Positions 25,609 to 34,840 of a stretch of 64,000 nt of DNA are shown here, in pieces. The stretch's first letter is position 1; the number at the start of each line of letters is the position of its first letter. The notes under the pieces were generated by a model that was given only the letters and a program-made list of their open reading frames with translations, ran no database searches and was not told the DNA's origin. The stretch lies in the NCBI RefSeq assembly GCF_002179965.1, contig NZ_NGUQ01000008.1, forward strand, positions 186,001 to 250,000, written 5' to 3'. The translations under genes were made by a program, and so were the position numbers. This DNA is from Pandoraea sp. PE-S2T-3 (GTDB taxonomy: Bacteria; Pseudomonadota; Gammaproteobacteria; Burkholderiales; Burkholderiaceae).

Positions 25609-27480
25609 TCAGCGTCTCGCGGGGGCCAAAATGGCGCGCACGTCGCCAGACTGGGCAGCGTGCAACGCGTCGACGGTTGCCGCACGATGATCCTGCACCG
25701 CGCGCTGATTGATCGAGCCCTTGTCGGTCACCTCGCCGCGATCGAGCGACGGCGGCGTGTCGAGCAACCAGAGCCGCGCCACATACGTCGCGCTGCCGCC
25801 CGCCTGCACGTTCAGTTGCTGCATCAGGCTGGTAAAGAACTCGCGCACTGGGGCAGAGGCCACCACCTCGGCCATCGGTGCACTCGCCGGCAGCCCGCTG
25901 AGCCGTCGGCAATCGTCGACGCGCGGGAAGACGAGCAGGCCGATGTCGTCGCGATTGATGCCGGTCACGACCGCGTCCTGCACGTACGGCGCGCCTTCGG
26001 AAATCACACGTGCGCGCAGCGGCCCGACACTCACGAACGTGCCCGAACTCAGTTTGAAGTCTTCGGTAATACGGCCGTCGAATTGCAACCCGATTTCCGG
26101 ATGTGCGATATCCACGAAGGTTGCCGCGTCGCCGGTGCAGTAGTAGCCCTCTTCGTCAAAGACCGGATCCGTCGCCTCATGACGCCAGTAACCGCCCATG
26201 ACATTCGGGCCGCGAAAGCGCACTTCGAGCTTGCCGCCGACAGGCGCGAGTTTCACCTCGCAGCCGGGGGCCGGAAGTCCGATATACCCGGCGCGCATGA
26301 TCGGCCCGGTTGTGAACATGCAACTCGGCGACGTTTCCGTCATGCCCAGACCGGACATGATGCGAATGCGCTCGCCGCAGTGCGTTTCCGTCACACGCTC
26401 CAGCCGATCCCATGCCGCTTGTGACAGCCCGGCACCGCCAAAGAAATACAGATTTACCTTCGAGAAGAAACGCTCGCGCAACGCCGCATCTTTCTCCAGC
26501 GCGATGGCGAGATCTTCCCAGCCTTTGGGCACGTTGAAATAGACCGTCGGCGAAATCTCGCGAAGATTGCGCAGCGTCTCTTCGAACTTGCCAGCGACGG
26601 GTTTGCCGTCGTCGATATACAGCGTGCCGCCGTTGTACAGCGCAATGCCCACGTTGTGACTGCCGCCATACGTGTGATTCCACGGCAACCAGTCGATCAG
26701 CACTGGGGGCGCCTCGCCGAACGTCGGGAACGTTTGCAGCAGCATTTGCTGATTGCTGCACAGCATGCGCTGCGTGGTCGGCACGGCCTTCGGCTGACGC
26801 GTCGAGCCGGAGGTGAAGAGAATCTTGGCGATGGTCTGCCCATCGACCTTCGCATGCGCCGCATCGATATCGCGCGGCACGGTGTCGAGCAATGCGTCGA
26901 AGGCCAACGTGCCATTCGCGCCATTGCCCGTCACGCGAATCACATCGTCACCGAGGACGGCATCCATCGCACGTCCGTAGGCGCTGGCATCCGTGGCATA
27001 GACAAGCCCCGGTTGCAGCAGACCCAGCGTATGGCGCAACTTGCCGAAATCGGTCGACACGATGGAATACGCGGGCGAAATCGGCGCAAACGGCACGCCT
27101 GCGAACATCGCACCGAGCGCCAGTTGAAAATGTTCGAGATCGTTGCCGGAGAGAATCGCAATCGGGCGCGTCTGCGACAGCCCACGATCGAGCAGCGCCT
27201 GACCGATGGCCCGCGCGCGTGACAGCATCTCGGCGTACGTGATGCCGACCCACTCGCCGTCAGTGCCACGGCGGGCGATGAGCCATCGCTGGGGGTGCTG
27301 CGCCGCGCCGCTCACGAGACGGTCGGTCAGCCGCTCGGGAAACTCACCGAGCGCTTCGCGCGAACGCAGATACCAGAACTCGCCGTCGCGAAGCAGTTCC
27401 ACGCCGGGGTTACCGATGGCGACGTGACGATAGCGATGCGCAGCAGTGTCGGCTGCGGCCGGGATGTTGCCTTGGTTCAA
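25609..27480 (-). CDS. fcs: Feruloyl-CoA synthase
   Basis: ATP-dependent CoA ligase of the ANL superfamily that activates ferulate, p-coumarate and caffeate. 623 aa with a TTG start at 27480 chosen because AGGAG lies 8 bp before it; an upstream ATG at 27528 would add 16 residues with no ribosome site. The P-loop is LFTSGSTRQPKAVPTTQ, the adenylate motif GLGMTETSP, and the hinge region YYCTGDAATF. DWLPWNHTYGGSHNVG is characteristic of feruloyl-CoA synthases. It lies 134 bp after vdh. Confidence 0.93.
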   Translation of the reverse strand: MNQGNIPAAADTAAHRYRHVAIGNPGVELLRDGEFWYLRSREALGEFPERLTDRLVSGAAQHPQRWLIARRGTDGEWVGITYAEMLSRARAIGQALLDRGLSQTRPIAILSGNDLEHFQLALGAMFAGVPFAPISPAYSIVSTDFGKLRHTLGLLQPGLVYATDASAYGRAMDAVLGDDVIRVTGNGANGTLAFDALLDTVPRDIDAAHAKVDGQTIAKILFTSGSTRQPKAVPTTQRMLCSNQQMLLQTFPTFGEAPPVLIDWLPWNHTYGGSHNVGIALYNGGTLYIDDGKPVAGKFEETLRNLREISPTVYFNVPKGWEDLAIALEKDAALRERFFSKVNLYFFGGAGLSQAAWDRLERVTETHCGERIRIMSGLGMTETSPSCMFTTGPIMRAGYIGLPAPGCEVKLAPVGGKLEVRFRGPNVMGGYWRHEATDPVFDEEGYYCTGDAATFVDIAHPEIGLQFDGRITEDFKLSSGTFVSVGPLRARVISEGAPYVQDAVVTGINRDDIGLLVFPRVDDCRRLSGLPASAPMAEVVASAPVREFFTSLMQQLNVQAGGSATYVARLWLLDTPPSLDRGEVTDKGSINQRAVQDHRAATVDALHAAQSGDVRAILAPARR

Positions 27481-27614
27481 AACACTGTCTCCTGCTTCCG
27501 GCCTGCCGCGCGGCGCTCTCGGGCGCATGTCGCGACGGGCACTTCCTAAGTGGCTTTGCAGACAGAGGCGCGATCCCTGTGAATCAAGCGCCCTGCCGCA
27601 GATGCCGTCTGCGA

Positions 27615-29066
27615 TCAGATCGGGTAATGCCGGGGCGTGGTCTGCACGGTGATCCAGCGCAGTTCGGTGAACTCGCCAATCGACGCCTTGCTGCCGAACC
27701 GGCCGTAGCCGCTCGACTTCACACCACCGAACGGCATCTGCGCTTCATCGTGAACCGTCGGGCCGTTGATGTGGCAGATACCCGACTCGATCCGCTTGGC
27801 TAACTGCAACGCGCGCGACACATCGCGGCTGAAGATCGCCGCCGACAAACCGAACTCGCTATCGTTAGCCACACGGATGGCTTCGTCGTCACCGTCGACA
27901 CGTTGAATCGTGACTACGGGGCCGAACGATTCTTCGCGATAGAGCCGCATCGAAGGGGTCACGCCGTCGACAATCGTCGCCTGCATGATGGCGCCTTCGA
28001 CACGGCAGCCCAGCGGCAAACGCGCGCCGTGTTCGCGGGCGTCTTCCACCAACGCTGCCACCCGCGAGGCCGCTTGCGCGCTGACCATCGCACCCAGCAC
28101 GCTGTCGGGCGATGTCGGCGAACCCGCGTGAAGCGTCGCGGCCTTGGCCGTCAGCTTTTCAACGAAGGCATCGGCAATGCGGGCGTCGACGATCACGCGC
28201 TCCGTCGACATGCAGATTTGCCCTTGATTGAAGAACGCACCGAAGGCGATACCGTCCACGGCAGCGTCGAGGTCGGCGTCGTCGAGCACCAGCACCGGCG
28301 CTTTGCCGCCCAACTCCAGCAACGCAGGCTTGAGATGCTCGGCGGCCACGCGCGCGATGATGCGTCCCACATGCGTGGAACCCGTAAAGTTCACCCGGCG
28401 CACGGCCGGATGCGCGATCAGCCGCGCGACGATCTCGCCGGCATCGGCAGGCGCATTGGTCACGATGTTGACCACGCCGTCACCGAGGCCGGCGTCGTGC
28501 AGACACGCCCCAATCAGCGCGTGAACGCCCGGGCATTGCTCCGACGCCTTCAGCACCACGGTGTTGCCGCAGGCGAGCGGCATGGCCAGCGCACGTGTGG
28601 CGAGAATCACCGGGGCGTTCCACGGCGCGATGCCCAGCACCACACCGACCGGCGAGCGCACCGCGAGCGCGAGACTGCCGGGCACATCGCTCGGAATCAC
28701 GCTGCCGTCGATCTGCGTGGTCATCGCCGCGGCTTCGCGCAACATGTTCGCGGCGAGCATCACGTTGAAGCCATACCAGTTCGCCATCGCGCCCGTCTCG
28801 GCGGCCCCCACGGCGATGAACTCGGCGGCGCGGGCATCCATGCGCTCGGCCGCGGCCAGCAGACGCGCACGGCGCGCCCCCGGCGACAGCGCCGCCCACG
28901 CGGGAAACGCGGCCTGCGCGGCATCCACCGCTGCGTCGGCGTCGGCCAACGTCGTGGCCGGGGCGCGCGAGGCGACTTCGCCGGTAACGGGGTCGATGCG
29001 CTCGAACGTGGCGCCGTTCTGTGCGTCTCGCCACTGCCCGCCGATCAGCATCCGGACTTCATGCAT
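27615..29066 (-). CDS. vdh: Vanillin / 4-hydroxybenzaldehyde dehydrogenase
   Basis: A 483 aa NAD(P)-dependent aldehyde dehydrogenase. The catalytic cysteine is in NQGQICMSTERV, the general-base glutamate in LELGGKAPVLVL, and the cofactor motif is FTGSTHVG. The ATG at 29066 has GAGGAGACAAAG. It lies between ech and fcs, so its substrates are the aldehydes released by Ech: vanillin from ferulate and 4-hydroxybenzaldehyde from coumarate. Confidence 0.93.
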   Translation of the reverse strand: MHEVRMLIGGQWRDAQNGATFERIDPVTGEVASRAPATTLADADAAVDAAQAAFPAWAALSPGARRARLLAAAERMDARAAEFIAVGAAETGAMANWYGFNVMLAANMLREAAAMTTQIDGSVIPSDVPGSLALAVRSPVGVVLGIAPWNAPVILATRALAMPLACGNTVVLKASEQCPGVHALIGACLHDAGLGDGVVNIVTNAPADAGEIVARLIAHPAVRRVNFTGSTHVGRIIARVAAEHLKPALLELGGKAPVLVLDDADLDAAVDGIAFGAFFNQGQICMSTERVIVDARIADAFVEKLTAKAATLHAGSPTSPDSVLGAMVSAQAASRVAALVEDAREHGARLPLGCRVEGAIMQATIVDGVTPSMRLYREESFGPVVTIQRVDGDDEAIRVANDSEFGLSAAIFSRDVSRALQLAKRIESGICHINGPTVHDEAQMPFGGVKSSGYGRFGSKASIGEFTELRWITVQTTPRHYPI

Positions 29067-29134
29067 TGCTTTGTCTCCTCTCGCTTCCACTTATCATCGC
29101 GGGCAGATCGCACCGCGCAACCGTCCAACTGCCC

Positions 29135-29965
29135 TCAACGCTTGTAGGCTTGCAGGCCCGGCTTGATCGACTTGTCATCGAGAAACTGCTTCAGGCCCTG
29201 CTCGCGGCCATGTTCCGGGTCGCGCAGTTGTGCCTGATCGAGCTTGGCGTACAGATAGTCTTCGCACTGCTCCCACGTCAGCTCACGCGAGCGCTTGAAG
29301 CCATGCTTGGCCGCGCGCAGCACCACGGGGTTCTTCTCCAGCAGCTTGCCCGCCAGCGCGATGGTTGCCTCGCGCAGTTGGGCGAGCGGCACGCTCTCGT
29401 TCACCAGCCCCATCTCGGCGGCTTGCGCACCGTTGAAGGTGTCGCCGGTCATGATGTAGTGCAGCGCGCGACGATGACCGACCGTGTCAGCCATCGCCTT
29501 GCTCACCAGGTTGCCCGGCGGAATGCCCCAGTTGATTTCCGACAGACCGAACACGGCATCGTCGGCCGCAATGGCCAGATCGCACGCCACGAGCGGCGAG
29601 AAGCCACCGCCGAAGCACCAGCCGTTGACCATCGCGATGGTCGGCTTGGCGTACATGCGCAAACGGCGCCATTGCCAGTCGGAGGCGTCGCGGCGAATGC
29701 GCTCCTGCACGATTTCCGGGCCGCCGTCGATCTCGCGGAAGTACTCCTTCAAGTCCATGCCGGCCGTCCACGCTGCGCCTGCACCGGTGAGCACGACCAC
29801 GCGGGCATCGCCGTCGAGTTCGAGCGCATCGAGCACCTGAATCATTTCGCTGTTGAGCGTCGGGCTCATCGCGTTGCGCTTCTCCGGACGATTGAAGGTG
29901 ACCCAGCCAATGCCGCCTTCCACTTTCACGTCGATCGTTTTCCAGCGTCCTTCGTATGCATTCAT
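29135..29965 (-). CDS. ech: Hydroxycinnamoyl-CoA hydratase-lyase (Ech/HCHL)
   Basis: Crotonase-family enzyme that hydrates feruloyl- or coumaroyl-CoA and cleaves it to the aromatic aldehyde and acetyl-CoA. The 276 aa length is the HCHL standard. The oxyanion segment is GAAWTAGMDLKEY, and GWCFGGGFSPLVACDL followed by FGLSEINWGIPPG carries the catalytic glutamate. The start at 29965 matches the family; an in-frame ATG at 30040 lies within the promoter. It is the first gene of ech-vdh-fcs-acd-amidohydrolase. Confidence 0.95.
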   Translation of the reverse strand: MNAYEGRWKTIDVKVEGGIGWVTFNRPEKRNAMSPTLNSEMIQVLDALELDGDARVVVLTGAGAAWTAGMDLKEYFREIDGGPEIVQERIRRDASDWQWRRLRMYAKPTIAMVNGWCFGGGFSPLVACDLAIAADDAVFGLSEINWGIPPGNLVSKAMADTVGHRRALHYIMTGDTFNGAQAAEMGLVNESVPLAQLREATIALAGKLLEKNPVVLRAAKHGFKRSRELTWEQCEDYLYAKLDQAQLRDPEHGREQGLKQFLDDKSIKPGLQAYKR

Positions 29966-30039
29966 TTTGCGTAAATTCCAAGTGTCCGGCGTTCTCTCGC
30001 CGCGCGCCGGGAGTGGCGCAACGGTGCTGCCTATGGACA

Positions 30040-30071
30040 CATTTAATATCAGGTAGCCTTACATTGCAAGC
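30040..30071 (-). promoter_or_regulatory. ech operon promoter with embedded MarR-type operator
   Basis: Read on the minus strand: -35 TTGCAA (30064-30069), 17-bp spacer, -10 TTAAAT (30041-30046). The dyad ATCAGG-TAG-CCTTAC (30048-30062) fills the spacer. 25 of 32 bases match the block at 32835-32866. Confidence 0.65.
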
Positions 30072-30126
30072 TCGATGATTTCAGGGGAAACCCTGAGCTT
30101 GCAGCGTGGGGATCAGTTCATAAGGC

Positions 30127-31263
30127 TCAGAACGTATGACGCATGCCGAGCATCACACCGGTTTGACCGACTCCTGCGGGCGGCGTCGTACCGCCACCGC
30201 CGCCGCTGACCGAATAGGCCGCCTTGGCGCTGTTGAACAGGTAGGCGCCTTGCGCGTAGACCGCCGTGCGCACCGAGAGCGAATACGTCGCGCGCAGCGT
30301 GGTCATGGTGCCGCGCGTGTCGTGGTCGCTGTTGACGATGCGATAGACCTCGCCATCGACCAGCCATGCAGGCGTGACGTTGTACGCCGCGCCGAGATAG
30401 AACAGGTTCGAGTGCGTGTTGACCGATGCGGTCGTCACGCTGCGGCCCAGCCACCCGCCACCGACCTTGAGTGCGCCGTATTTGTAGTACGCGCCCAAGG
30501 TGGTGCGCGCGTCCTTGTCGCTGCTGCTGGTGAGCGCGGTCGGCGCGAGCCCGTCGAAGAAGTTGGCGGCGGCGTTGGTGCCGCCGCGTTGCTCTTCATA
30601 CGACGCCGCGACACCGAAGTTGCTCGCGTCGTACTTCAGCATGACCGACCAGTCGCGGCATTGCGTCGATTGCCCCGGCACTTGCCCGGCACAAGTGCCT
30701 TGCCCCGGCGAGTTGCCGGTGCCGCCGCTGTCGCGCCCGAACGAATAAGCCACACCGAACGACAGGCCCTGCCAGCCGACCTGATAGGCGATCGAGTTAT
30801 CGGTACGGGCGTTCGGAATATAGGCGTCGAACGAGCCCATGCCGTAGATGTCCGGGCCCAGCACGTCGGAGCCGAGCAGCGCGTAGTACGTCATCGAATA
30901 CTGACGCCCGATGGACAGCGTGCCGTAGGGGCTCTTCACGCCCACGAATGCCTGACGGCCAAACAGGCGGCCGCCCTGCCCCAGATCGCCGCCACGCAGG
31001 TTGAAGCCGCTCTCCAGTTGGAAGATCGCCGACAGACCGCCGCCAAGATCTTCCGAGCCGCGCAGACCCCAGCGCGAGGGCAACTCGCCCGTCACCCCCG
31101 GCATGCGCCATACGGCGCCGTTGGCGCTCGCGTGCGAGACGTATTCGATACCGGTGTCGACGATGCCGTACATCGTGACATTCGATTGTGCGGCGGCCAA
31201 GCCGGGTGCCACGAGCGCGGCAGCGGCAGACAGAATGCCCAGCGAGCGTGCGGAAAGTGCCAT
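30127..31263 (-). CDS. Outer-membrane porin linked to hydroxycinnamate uptake
   Basis: A 378 aa Burkholderiales porin. A signal peptide (LGILSAAAALVAPGLAAAQ) precedes the family start QSNVTMYGIVDTG, and the C-terminus is GMRHTF. The ATG at 31263 has TGGAGACTC at the right distance; in-frame ATGs at 31275 and 31374 are less suitable. It lies 147 bp downstream of the MFS gene and may share its regulated promoter, giving outer-membrane entry for aromatic acids. It is the second porin of the window and not a close copy of the first. Confidence 0.93.
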   Translation of the reverse strand: MALSARSLGILSAAAALVAPGLAAAQSNVTMYGIVDTGIEYVSHASANGAVWRMPGVTGELPSRWGLRGSEDLGGGLSAIFQLESGFNLRGGDLGQGGRLFGRQAFVGVKSPYGTLSIGRQYSMTYYALLGSDVLGPDIYGMGSFDAYIPNARTDNSIAYQVGWQGLSFGVAYSFGRDSGGTGNSPGQGTCAGQVPGQSTQCRDWSVMLKYDASNFGVAASYEEQRGGTNAAANFFDGLAPTALTSSSDKDARTTLGAYYKYGALKVGGGWLGRSVTTASVNTHSNLFYLGAAYNVTPAWLVDGEVYRIVNSDHDTRGTMTTLRATYSLSVRTAVYAQGAYLFNSAKAAYSVSGGGGGTTPPAGVGQTGVMLGMRHTF

Positions 31264-31410
31264 GCGAGTCTCCATTGCTATCGATGTTGTTTTGGTGTTT
31301 TTGTCGTCGGCAAGATCAAACGGCGTGCAAGGGCTGCACGCGAAAAAACGCGACGGGGGCGTGCCGTACGCCATCCGTCGCGATAAGCGAAGCCGACCGG
31401 TGATGCCCGA

Positions 31411-32667
31411 TCAGTCGGCTGCGCGGGGACGACGGATAAGCGTGAGTGCCGCGAGCGCTGCGACGATGACGACCGGCACGCTGGCGCCGATCACTACGGC
31501 AGCGCTGCTACCCACGGCGAGCAACATGCCTGCGGCGAGCGGTCCGACCACCGAGCCGATACGCCCGATCGCCACCGCCGCGCCCACACCGGTGCCGCGC
31601 ATGGCAGTCGGGTAGTAAGCCGCCGCCAGTGCATACAGCACCGACTGGCCGCCGATGATGAACATGCCGGCGAAGAAGGCCGCTGTCGCCAGTACGGCGA
31701 AGCCTTGCGCCGCCGCCAACCCGATCAGCGAGGCAATCATGCCGAGATACATGCCACCGATGACGACCGACATGCGCACGCGGTCCATCAGCAGGCCAAG
31801 GCACAGCACCCCGACGGCGCTGCCGACGTTGAAGAGAATCTGCACCCAGCCGATTTCACCGCGGGCGAGACCACGCGAGCCCATGAGCGACGGCAGCCAG
31901 TTGAGCAGGAAATACAGCACGATGAGCGTGCAGAAGTAGCTCAGCCACAACTGCACCGTCGACACGCCGCGCCCCTCGGAAAACAGCACCGACATGAACG
32001 GTGCAGGCGTGGTGCGCTGACCTTGCGACGTGGCCGCGGCGAATGCCTTCGACTCGGGCAGGAACATGGCGAGCAACGGCAACAGCAGCAACGGCCCGAC
32101 ACCGCCGACGTAGAAGATGTGGCGCCAGTCGGCATCGCTCACGGCGAGCATGCCGATGGTGGCGGCAATGCCACCGCCCAACGGAATGCCGCAGTACATG
32201 ATGCTCACCGCCGTGCCGCGCAGACGCGGCGCGACGGCTTCGGAGGAGAGTGCGATCAGGTTCGGCATGGCACCGCCGAGGCCGATACCCGTGAGCACAC
32301 GCACGATCACCAGCATCCAGAAGTCGGACACGAACGCGGTGGCAATCGACAACACCCCGAACAGCGCTGCCGAGAGCATCAACACGCGCTTGCGGCCGAT
32401 GCTGTCAGCCAGCCGCCCGCCGACCATGGCGCCGGGCAACAGCCCGAACGTGCCAGCCGAGAAGGCAATGCCCATCTGCGCGACGCTCAGCCCGAACTCC
32501 TTGGCCATGCCCCGTGCGGCCACCCCGACCGATTGAAGGTCAAGCCCTTCGAGCAGTGCGACCGCAAAGCACAAGCCCAGCGTGAGCACCACCGTGTTGG
32601 CGGTGCTGCCCGTGCGCTCACTCGCAGGCAATATCGCCTGCGCTCCACGCTCCCGAGTCGATTCCAT
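31411..32667 (-). CDS. MFS transporter, probable hydroxycinnamate importer (AAHS type)
   Basis: A 418 aa, 12-helix symporter. Helix 1 has the variant AAHS signature LLEGLDLQSVGVAARGMA (as in MhpT-like 3-hydroxyphenylpropionate transporters), and GGRLADSIGRKR is the MFS loop. The ATG at 32667 has CAGGAGACAC; the ATG at 32688 is not preceded by a ribosome site. It shares a promoter/operator block with the ech operon, so ferulate or p-coumarate is the likely substrate. Confidence 0.88.
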   Translation of the reverse strand: MESTRERGAQAILPASERTGSTANTVVLTLGLCFAVALLEGLDLQSVGVAARGMAKEFGLSVAQMGIAFSAGTFGLLPGAMVGGRLADSIGRKRVLMLSAALFGVLSIATAFVSDFWMLVIVRVLTGIGLGGAMPNLIALSSEAVAPRLRGTAVSIMYCGIPLGGGIAATIGMLAVSDADWRHIFYVGGVGPLLLLPLLAMFLPESKAFAAATSQGQRTTPAPFMSVLFSEGRGVSTVQLWLSYFCTLIVLYFLLNWLPSLMGSRGLARGEIGWVQILFNVGSAVGVLCLGLLMDRVRMSVVIGGMYLGMIASLIGLAAAQGFAVLATAAFFAGMFIIGGQSVLYALAAAYYPTAMRGTGVGAAVAIGRIGSVVGPLAAGMLLAVGSSAAVVIGASVPVVIVAALAALTLIRRPRAAD

Positions 32668-32773
32668 AGTGTCTCCTGTGATCTTCATGGACTCCGGCTA
32701 CCGCCTGCCAACCCGTGACACGTGGCGCCCGATGTAGTTACCTGCGAGATTGGTCGCCGCCACACATCATTTA

Positions 32774-32788
32774 ATCAGGAAACCTGAT
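32774..32788. promoter_or_regulatory. Perfect 15-bp operator in the MFS leader
   Basis: ATCAGG-AAA-CCTGAT, a perfect dyad flanked by TTA/ATTAA. It has the same core as the two promoter-embedded sites and lies in the 5' leader of the MFS transcript, where a bound repressor could block elongation or pair with the upstream site. Confidence 0.65.
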
Positions 32789-32834
32789 ATTAAGGACGCA
32801 AGTGCAAAGGGCGTGACGGTGCCGCAGCGGACTC

Positions 32835-32866
32835 CATTTAATATCAAGCTACCTGACAATACAAGC
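32835..32866 (-). promoter_or_regulatory. MFS-porin promoter with embedded MarR-type operator
   Basis: Minus strand: -35 TTGTAT (32859-32864), 17-bp spacer, -10 TTAAAT (32836-32841). The spacer contains ATCAAG-CTA-CCTGAC (32843-32857). The architecture is identical to the ech promoter. Confidence 0.65.
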
Positions 32867-32999
32867 GCTCAGCGGGTCGGGACAAACCCGAAGCGCACGC
32901 CAACGGCGGCGTGCCAGGGCAGGCGCAAAAACGACTGAAAGCCGGGAGTCGGGAGACGGCTCAGGAGAACCGTCAGGAGACAACGTGGATGACGAGGGC

Positions 33000-33578
33000 T
33001 TAGTCGCGCAGATTGCGCACGAACATTTCCAGATGGCGTTGCACGGCGGCGGCGTCTTCGCGACTGACGTCCGTGCGCATGCGGGCGTCGATCTCCTTGG
33101 CCACCGCTTCGCATTGCGCGAGCACCCGGCGGCCTTCGTCGGTCAGTTGCAGGAGCACGATGCGGCCGTGGTTCGGGTCGGGTTCGCGCGTGATCCACTG
33201 GCGCGACGCCATGACGCCCACGACCTCATTGGCCGATTGCGGCGTGATGAACGAGCGTTGCGCGAGTTGCGCGTTGGAGAGTTTGCCGCGTGCGTCGAGC
33301 ACCGACAGCGCGGTGAACTGCGCGAGGGTGAGACCCAGCGGTGCGAGCGCCTCGGACATGTGGCGACGCAGCAGACGATCGAGGCTGGCGATGACGTACG
33401 TCAGGCGCAGCTTCGAGCGGCGCGGACGGCCATCGGCAGCATTGGCAGTATTGGCCGTCTCGGGCGTCACTTCGGCACCGGCGCCACCGGACGCCGGCGC
33501 GGCCGTCTCGGCCAGATCAGCCAAACCGGACGCAGCGGCCGCAGCGGCCGGCTTTTTTTTCGGGGAAACGACGCTCAT
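33000..33578 (-). CDS. MarR-family regulator of the hydroxycinnamate genes
   Basis: A 192 aa protein. The first 55 residues are low-complexity, alanine-rich with a basic KKKP start. The MarR core follows (LTYVIASLDRLLRRHMSEAL, SNAQLAQRSFITPQSANEVVGVM, wing DPNHGRIVLLQLTDEG). Regulators of this kind (FerC, CouR and HcaR families) repress phenylpropenoid genes and release DNA on binding the hydroxycinnamoyl-CoA. Its position beside the MFS gene and the three operators fit that role. A later start that removes the extension cannot be excluded. Confidence 0.85.
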   Translation of the reverse strand: MSVVSPKKKPAAAAAASGLADLAETAAPASGGAGAEVTPETANTANAADGRPRRSKLRLTYVIASLDRLLRRHMSEALAPLGLTLAQFTALSVLDARGKLSNAQLAQRSFITPQSANEVVGVMASRQWITREPDPNHGRIVLLQLTDEGRRVLAQCEAVAKEIDARMRTDVSREDAAAVQRHLEMFVRNLRD

Positions 33579-33705
33579 GGTGAATAGCGAGAATGCGAGG
33601 ACTCTCGCGCGATACGGGAAAGACAGCAGTGTAACGCCGACGCCACGCGGTGGCGACGGTCTTCCGCCCGAATCATCGTACCGATGAGCGCCGCGAAATC
33701 ACGAT

Positions 33706-33740
33706 GCGAAGCCGCCTTCGTTTTCGGCGGAATCGCTTCG
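33706..33740 (-). terminator. Hairpin directly after the cheY-like stop
   Basis: Imperfect stem-loop (GCGAAGCCGCC with GGCGGAATCGCTTCGC) immediately downstream of the last gene of the chemosensory-like operon. The T-rich part is in the loop rather than after the stem, so this is a tentative terminator. Confidence 0.4.
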
Positions 33741-33741
33741 C

Positions 33742-34107
33742 TCAGCTCGCCAGCTTGCGGAACGTCTCCAGCACGGCGTCGCCCTTGAACGGCTTGACGA
33801 TCCAGCCGCGCACGCCGGCGGCCTTGCCGCGCTCCTTCATCGCCGGGCTGCTCTCGGTGGTGAGCATCACCACGTTGACCGAGCTGTTGGCGAGTTCGCC
33901 GCGAATCTTCTCGACCATCGTCAGGCCGTCCATGTTCGGCATGTTCACGTCGCTGATGACGAGTTTCACGCCCGGGCTGGCCTTGATCTTCGCGAGGCCG
34001 TCCTTGCCGTCGACGGCCGTGTCGACATCCAGGCCGTTCTTGCGCAGGAAACCCGCGACTTCGTCGCGCACAGTGCTCGAATCGTCGACCACGAGAATCT
34101 TCGACAT
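33742..34107 (-). CDS. CheY-like single-domain response regulator
   Basis: A 121 aa receiver domain without an output domain. Acidic pocket D8/D9, phosphoacceptor D53 in LVISDVNMPNMDG, switch threonine T83/T84, and lysine K105 in VKPF: all phosphorylation residues are present. It is the last gene of the minus-strand operon that starts with the CheA-like kinase at 38680 and so is its likely phosphate acceptor. The output partner (flagellar switch, pilus motor or other) is unknown; no flagellar gene is in the window. Confidence 0.92.
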   Translation of the reverse strand: MSKILVVDDSSTVRDEVAGFLRKNGLDVDTAVDGKDGLAKIKASPGVKLVISDVNMPNMDGLTMVEKIRGELANSSVNVVMLTTESSPAMKERGKAAGVRGWIVKPFKGDAVLETFRKLAS

Positions 34108-34164
34108 GGTGTTGTCCTTGAGAATAGGTAAGTGAATATGAGTGTGAATGGGTGAGCCCGTGGC

Positions 34165-34806
34165 TCAGAACATTTCCAGCGCGCCGGTCTCGACCGGTTC
34201 AGCCACGGTCTGGGCCGCTTCGCGAAACGCTTCGGGCGACCAGTTCAGGCTGAAGACAAAGTGTTGATGCAGCGTGACGATCTGACCGCTCACCGGGTCC
34301 GTCAGCTGATAGACGAAGCACAGTTGCGGGTTATCGGTGCCGAACGAGATGTACTTCTGCTTGTGGTTGATCAGCAGCGGCACCTGCACCTGCGTGTGGT
34401 CCACGGCCGCCGGGTCGCCCATGAAGCGGCTCTTGAACGCGCCCCAGATGAGATTGGTCATCTCGCCCAGCATGCCGTTGAGCTCACGAAACCCGGCCTG
34501 CCCTTCGCAGCGGCCCGTGTGTTCGAGCAACTGCATGAACGGCACCTGCTCGGCCTGCATCATCATGTAGCCACGGCACCAGGCGCTCTCCAGCGGAATC
34601 AGGCTGAAGACTTCGCCGAAGATGATGCGATCGCGCACCACGCTCGGCGACTCGCAGGTTACGGTGACATCGCCGAACAGGCCGCGAATGGCGCCATCGG
34701 TGATATCGATCATCCCGCGCACGAGCGCTTCGGGATATTCGTGTTCGACGTTGTCGTCGAGGATCAGGAAATGGTTGACCGACTCGCGGGGGGTGGTTCG
34801 GTTCAT
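34165..34806 (-). CDS. CheX/CheC-like phosphatase, first copy
   Basis: A 213 aa protein with a CheX-type fold signature: the catalytic E115-x2-N118 pair in LGEMTNLIWGAF and a proline 25 residues later (VQVPLL), close to the CheC/CheX/FliY consensus. A 30-residue N-terminal extension precedes the domain. The start at 34806 has AAGGAAC; the longer ORF start at 34860 overlaps the neighbouring gene. Expected role: dephosphorylation of the CheY-like protein encoded 57 bp downstream. Confidence 0.75.
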   Translation of the reverse strand: MNRTTPRESVNHFLILDDNVEHEYPEALVRGMIDITDGAIRGLFGDVTVTCESPSVVRDRIIFGEVFSLIPLESAWCRGYMMMQAEQVPFMQLLEHTGRCEGQAGFRELNGMLGEMTNLIWGAFKSRFMGDPAAVDHTQVQVPLLINHKQKYISFGTDNPQLCFVYQLTDPVSGQIVTLHQHFVFSLNWSPEAFREAAQTVAEPVETGALEMF

Positions 34807-34840
34807 CGTATTGGGTTCCTTGCCAAGACGTGGGGCGAAT

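Larger units (their letters stand above)
32668..32999 (-). other. Intergenic region upstream of the MFS gene
   Basis: 332 bp with no supported gene; it lies between the MarR gene stop and the MFS start. It carries a promoter with an embedded operator and a second, perfect operator about 69 bp downstream of the first (centre to centre). The stretch 32867-32999 holds only short GC-rich dyads. Confidence 0.75.

Noticed and set aside
32750-32938. 62-codon + strand ORF upstream of the MFS gene
   Set aside because: No ribosome site, and its sequence is explained by the operators at 32774-32788 and 32843-32857.
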